Assembly (NCBI GenBank): GCA_021234155.1
Contig: JAJEKV010000087.1
Location: 935,968 to 999,967, forward strand
Reading direction: 5' to 3'
Length of the DNA: 64,000 bases
Source of the DNA: Isoetes taiwanensis
Taxonomy: Eukaryota; Streptophyta; Lycopodiopsida; Isoetales; Isoetaceae
The notes under the pieces were generated by a model. That model did no database searches. It was not told where the DNA came from and saw only the letters and a list, made by a program, of their open reading frames with translations. The position numbers were made by a program, and so were the translations under genes. Position 1 is the first letter of the stretch, and each line of letters starts with the position of its first letter. Positions 59,712 through 64,000 of the stretch are shown here, in pieces.

Positions 59712-60790
59712 TCATTCTGCACCTGCGGTTACAAGGGATGGAGCTAGAGTTAATGCACTAACATGACATCTTTTCCTTTTGCCTGACCATGTATTGGGAT
59801 CAGACCCAGCCATTTTAAGAGCATAACCTGGAACTTGTTTTCTAAGTATATGGTTAATGCTTACCTCCATCCCTTGTTTAAGATCCGGATATTCCATCTT
59901 AAGGAAATCCTTGAATGCCATAGCACATGCGTTGAGGTCAAAAGTATGATTTAGACTTCCTGGATCCTTTTGCCTCAACCCAATGAAGAATGCTGCACAA
60001 TTTTCTCCATTGGAGAAAGCATAAGGATATGGATGGCATCAGAGAAGACCCGCAAGGGCGTTTTTCAACTTTTCCAATAAGGTGTCTGAGACGAGACTCT
60101 GTCCACCCTTTCCATCTTCTCAGCTCTTCACCGTTCAATGCCTGTATGGAAACCTGTATGTAGTGTTTGCTACATCCAAAGAAGTCTTGCCTCTCAAACA
60201 AGTCACCCCTGGATGCGCCCTTGTTGTAAATTCTCCTCACAGATCTCTTGTCCCCCGCAAATTCTGCACCATGATGCGAGAGTGCTTTGCCGTGACATTG
60301 TAGCTCGAATTCATACAAGGGTATGAAGGGGTGATTATAGGCATGAGATGGTACCGTCGAGGATTTAATGCAGGATTCCAACCGGAAAGTTTTCCACTTT
60401 GCAAAGGACATAGCATCACCGAGTTTGCCGGTTCCAAAGAGCACAAACTCAAGAATTTGCTCAACAGAGTAGCGGTGTATAGCATTAGGGTATAGCCGAT
60501 GCACTCGGCTACTAAAATTGCCCAATTAATGCCTCCCAAAAACCAACCGCATTTCCATAAATCCCCTCTGTTTCGCCCAATATTTTACACATCTTAGTGT
60601 AACCCCTCAAATGTTGATATTGGGCACCAAGCTAGCAATACGATCTGTAACCCTAGAGCCATTCATGCACCTAATTGTAACTTCATCCAGACCTTCCAAA
60701 ACAGAAGGGCTAGAAAGGTCTAGATCTTCTGGAACAATGTATTATTTGCCCTTTATTCCAAGATCTAGACCATACATAATGATCCTCGTT
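59712..60790 (-). pseudogene. Poly(A) polymerase relic, central and C-terminal part
   Basis: Reading down the minus strand, frames alternate but the order is that of canonical poly(A) polymerase. VPEDLDLSSPSVLEGLDEV (about 60675-60735) is followed by MNGSRVTDRIASLVPN and LRCVKYWAKQRG. Then come GFLGGINWAILVA (about 60520-60560) and LMPIITPSYPCMNSSYNVT (about 60290-60345). The RNA-binding part is readable as KHYIQVSIQALNGEELRRWK, GWTESRLRHLIGKVE and CHPYPYAFSNGENCAAFFIG, ending FLKMEYPDLKQGMEVSINHI and the stop at 59712. The enzyme adds poly(A) to pre-mRNA in the nucleus. About 1.08 kb is free of introns, whereas plant genes of this family have many, so this is probably a retrocopy. At least four frameshifts and one stop make it non-functional. 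Confidence 0.85.
60717..60771. repeat. Inverted repeat at the break in the poly(A) polymerase relic
   Basis: GGTCTAGATCTTCTGGAA (60717-60734) faces TTCCAAGATCTAGACC (60756-60771), with a two-base bulge and a loop of about 21 bases. The left arm encodes the VPEDLDL segment on the minus strand; the right arm is its inverted copy, placed at the point where the coding similarity ends. Confidence 0.75.
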
Positions 60791-63061
60791 TGTGGGGTAT
60801 GCATGTACAAGTTTTTGTATACTGTATATTAAGGTTTGCAAAATACTATAAGGTTTGAGAGAATGTACTTAATGGTGTTAATTTTGTACATGTATTGTAA
60901 ATTTTTTGGGGCTCTCGCTGCCCTACGTAACCCCCCGTGTGAATATGCACCCAAACCAAAGGAGGTTTAAGGGGGATTTTAATTTAAATGTGTCAAATGC
61001 AATGGTTTGTCTTAATAATGTTAGTTGTATGTTAATGGTTTGTGTTCAACTAAAAATTTTTTTGGCCCCTTCGGGGCCTTAAGGATGGTGTAAGGGTGTA
61101 CATAGACATTACCTAATACTTTAATGATGGAATACTCTAATGATATATCGTAGCCCTACAAATCTAACAAACTAGAGGTGCTCAAATTATGGAAACGGAA
61201 ACATTGCATAGAATTAGACATATAATATTATAAATAGAATTTATTAATAATGAACAAACAGTTAAATCCTTGTTGTTTTTTGTCTAAGTTCCATACATCC
61301 ATACATGCATATCTTTGGGTTAGGCAACCATTTATAATGGTAGAAAAGGCACAAGCTATCCAGAAGTGCTGCGGACATTAAAAGAGTAGCAAAATAATTG
61401 GTACATCTTCCGGAATGTTATACCAAACTAATATGCAAATATAAAAATGGCGAAGTAACTCCTTCATCAATCTTTGAAGTTACTACCGTCTTCCGGTAGT
61501 GTCTCCCGGATGATTTCATCACCAAGCTCTCTTCATTAGCAGGCATTAAGGCCCTGCACATCTTGCATCGATAAAGATTAACATCTTTCTCAATTATATG
61601 TACATGACACGTGAAACCACCAATCACAAAACACCATTCCGTTACCGCTATTATAACCGGCCCGAAATTATCCACCGTGATTGCCGCTTCTAAGATCAAG
61701 AGAGGAATAAAAACTATTTTCAAGCTTATGATGGGAGTTCAAAAACCTAGACAAGTTTTACAACTCATCAAACCCCAACATGTCGAGGAAAATAAAACCA
61801 TAACAAAGACAAAAATCAAGCAATAAAAATAAGCAATAACGAAAGACCAAATCAAGCAGCTTGAGAATTCGAGAGACAGTTCATTCCACGGTAGTTATAT
61901 GACACCATTATGGGACTAAAACATTGACAATGAAGTTCATGTTAGATTTTTTGCATACATGTACAACTTTTGATTAGGCTAAGGAATTACGTGATAAACC
62001 AGAGAACTAATGGAACTTAAACCTCTCGCCTTCATTTTTCACATTTCAACATGATCACTACTGACTGAGTCATCTTCTCCTGGAAATACCAATGATAACC
62101 TGAAAATACTTGGCTGAAATTTAATCTACCTTGATTGCTGTCAAGAAAGGCGCAGAGCAGCAACTCAAATGCAACCAGCAATGGAACTGCAATAACTGCA
62201 TGACATGGAGGCCACTGAGAAAGAAAAAAACCAACATTATACTTCGACAGTGGTAAGCTTTCAAAAACTTCAAGCAGTTAAGAAAAAGGAAACTTAGGTT
62301 TGAAGGAACACACACATGGCCTTGTACAAGATATGGGTGTACAAAATCGACAATCCTCATACCGTGAATAGAAGACTGTATCGAACAAAGCTTAGTGTAA
62401 ACCATTTACTATTTTAAAAAATCCGTGGGAATATGCACAAATCCATGGAAACTTTCTCACCTTTCTCCAGTCTTGGAGTAATGAGAACTTCAAGTCTTGC
62501 AGGATTATGGATCAAATAGGTCGAAGCTACTTAGATGAGTTGTTGGAGCTTCAACTGCAGAAATCAGAAGCAAAGGGAAGAAACCCCTTTTTCTTTATTT
62601 CGTTTATGCGCCCCCCGCCTCGCCTCGCCTCCCAGAATCGCTAAAGCTGCCGGAATTGGAGGAAGAGAGCTAGCTCACACTAGATGTGGGGAAGTTCCCA
62701 TAAGCGTGGCTCACAAGTTTTGGCCAAATAACTGCCCCGAATGGATGAGAAGCTGGTGCGGTTCTTCTGGAGACACTGCCGGATGCTGAAGGAATCCAAT
62801 AAGTTCCCAACACATAACCCTAAAATGGGTTATCTCGAGGCTTGCATGTCCAGCAGAATATGATACTACAAGAAAATACAATAATATAATAAAGAAATAT
62901 ATGACATATGGGTCTAAACCATTGGAATTAGGCATCAAAATTAGTTTAAGCGTATGCGCACTCTAGATATACTAATTAGTATACCTCATCAAATACATCC
63001 ATGAAATCATATAAAAACCTTAGGAAAAAAAAACAAAAATACAAAAGAAACCCCGTTATAA
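60791..63061. other. 2.27-kb DNA interrupting the poly(A) polymerase relic
   Basis: Separates the two halves of the relic. Nothing in it matches the enzyme. It contains a small hairpin, GGCCCC-TTC-GGGGCC, at about 61068-61082. Minus-strand open frames at 61418-61723 (101 codons, with CxxC-like YRCKMCRALM) and 62121-62405 are not recognisable. It could be an inserted element without visible ends, or a retained intron; the ends have no clear GT-AG pair. Confidence 0.5.
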
Positions 63062-63658
63062 TGCTACATATTAGCATAAACAAGATCTATGGAGACCCCA
63101 TCGTATTTAAAACTTCATGACAGAACATGGGCACTGAATTGCATCAATCCGACAGATAGCCTCCCCGCTTTTGCTCAACATATCCTTCAATAATCCAAAA
63201 ATGCTGATCCCTCGTGGCGTAGCATGGCCCAACGATAAGGCATCTATGTCCGAGCCCGATCCATGAACCCCTAACCTATATGAGCCAAAAGTGTAGAAAT
63301 TGGCATTTGCCATATCCACCATTTCGCCGGATAGCCCAACTTGAGCTGCAACTCTCTTGATCCACTGCTTTATGATCAAATGCAGATTTCCAAGAATCTC
63401 CTCTCTGTGTCTTGCTTCTTCGATCGTCTCTACAAGGCCCAAATGTTGAACAACACTCTCTAAATCGGAATTGAGCTCCAAATCTGTGTGGCCTGGCAAA
63501 GAAGTCGAGAGAGGCTTATCAAAAATGCTGTCTTTGCATGCAGCAGTTGTGCCGATCCCATTACCTAATCTTCGCCTCTTCAGGTCGCTCGCCATCCCTG
63601 TCTGCCCGAAAATGCCCAAAAATGTCTGTCCAAAAATGCCCGATGCCTGCGTCTCCAA
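63062..63658 (-). pseudogene. Poly(A) polymerase relic, N-terminal nucleotidyltransferase part
   Basis: The minus-strand frame 63658-63107 carries the nucleotidyltransferase start: LVETIEEARHREEILGNLHL, then YTFGSYRLGVHGSGSDID with the GS and DxD motifs of the DNA polymerase beta-like superfamily intact. After PCSVMKF an extra T shifts the frame. The sequence resumes as KYDGVSIDLVYANM (about 63065-63108), holding the third catalytic aspartate. The likely native start is the ATG at 63595 (MASDLKRRRLG). The upstream in-frame extension contains the direct repeat GIFGQTFLGIFGQTG and is probably not original. Separated from the rest of the protein by 2.27 kb. Confidence 0.85.
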
Positions 63659-64000
63659 AATGCCTTTCCTTTAATTAGATAAAACCCTACTAGAACCCTT
63701 TTCGCCTTTTTAATCCAACGCTTTTGCCCTTTTTCATCCAACGGCTGTCTTCGAAAATGCCTTCTAACCCGGCCCGGAAGCCTTTTGGCATATACCATGT
63801 ATATCTCGTGTATAACAAACAGTTCATATGCTCTCAATGGGCCAATGGTGGCATGATCATGGGTCATGATTCCTTCTCATGAATGAAGGAACATAAATAC
63901 GCCAACCTTGAACAATTAAGAAACTTATTGCACCCGTTGCTAACATTTCTCACAGCCGACTCCCATGTATTTGTGAAAGTGTTTGTCTGAAAACATTTCA
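63659..64000. other. Spacer at the right edge
   Basis: No gene is supported. Words such as catccaacg and aaaatgcct recur (about 63650-63755), related to the repeated sequence in the 5' extension of the poly(A) polymerase relic. Confidence 0.4.

Noticed and set aside
60791-63061. Ordinary intron of the poly(A) polymerase gene
   Set aside because: The edges lack a convincing GT-AG pair and the rest of the copy is intronless. Not fully excluded.
1-64000. tRNA, rRNA, CRISPR array or prokaryotic operon
   Set aside because: No cloverleaf-like or rRNA-like sequence, no regularly spaced exact repeats, and the intact genes have spliceosomal introns.

Overview
The window is nuclear DNA from a land plant with a repeat-rich genome. 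The evidence is a plant-type BTB/POZ gene with small phased introns, a plant-style SMG7/EST1-family gene, relics of pentatricopeptide-repeat (PPR), ethanolamine-phosphate cytidylyltransferase and poly(A) polymerase genes, and L1-type, RTE-like and Ty3-type retrotransposons. A seed-free plant such as a fern or lycophyte would fit the PPR style and the repeat mix, but that is inference. I see no prokaryotic, organellar or viral gene set.

Only two genes look intact. The first is a four-exon MATH-like/BTB gene (25687-27057, +), a likely Cullin-3 substrate adaptor. The second is a four-exon SMG7-like gene (52389-55838, +), likely involved in nonsense-mediated mRNA decay; it carries an in-frame internal tandem duplication. 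The other recognisable cellular genes are broken: a PPR gene split by a retroposon (13690-15990, -), an intron-containing fragment of PECT1 (16622-17810, +), and an intronless poly(A) polymerase copy in two collinear halves (59712-60790 and 63062-63658, -).

Layout. 1-7.4 kb: no gene; dispersed and tandem repeats and a sharply bounded CpG-rich block. 7.4-13.3 kb: a minus-strand RTE-like LINE caught in a direct duplication of about 2 kb. 13.7-18 kb: PPR and PECT1 relics. 18-24.5 kb: tandem repeats, a Ty3-type gag-protease relic and a foldback element. 25.7-27.1 kb: the BTB gene. 28.4-52.1 kb: a nest of transposons. 52.4-55.8 kb: the SMG7-like gene. 56-64 kb: spacer repeats and the poly(A) polymerase relic.

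The 24-kb nest has at least three layers. Three minus-strand L1 units (called X, Y and Z here) lie head to tail. A second, plus-strand L1 inserted into unit Y, with a perfect 15-bp target duplication and a poly(A) tail. A 7-kb DNA transposon then inserted into that L1; it has 25-bp imperfect terminal inverted repeats and an apparent 4-bp target duplication. It carries two convergent gene remnants, one of which looks like a transposase I cannot place in a named superfamily. It is the best candidate for something undescribed.
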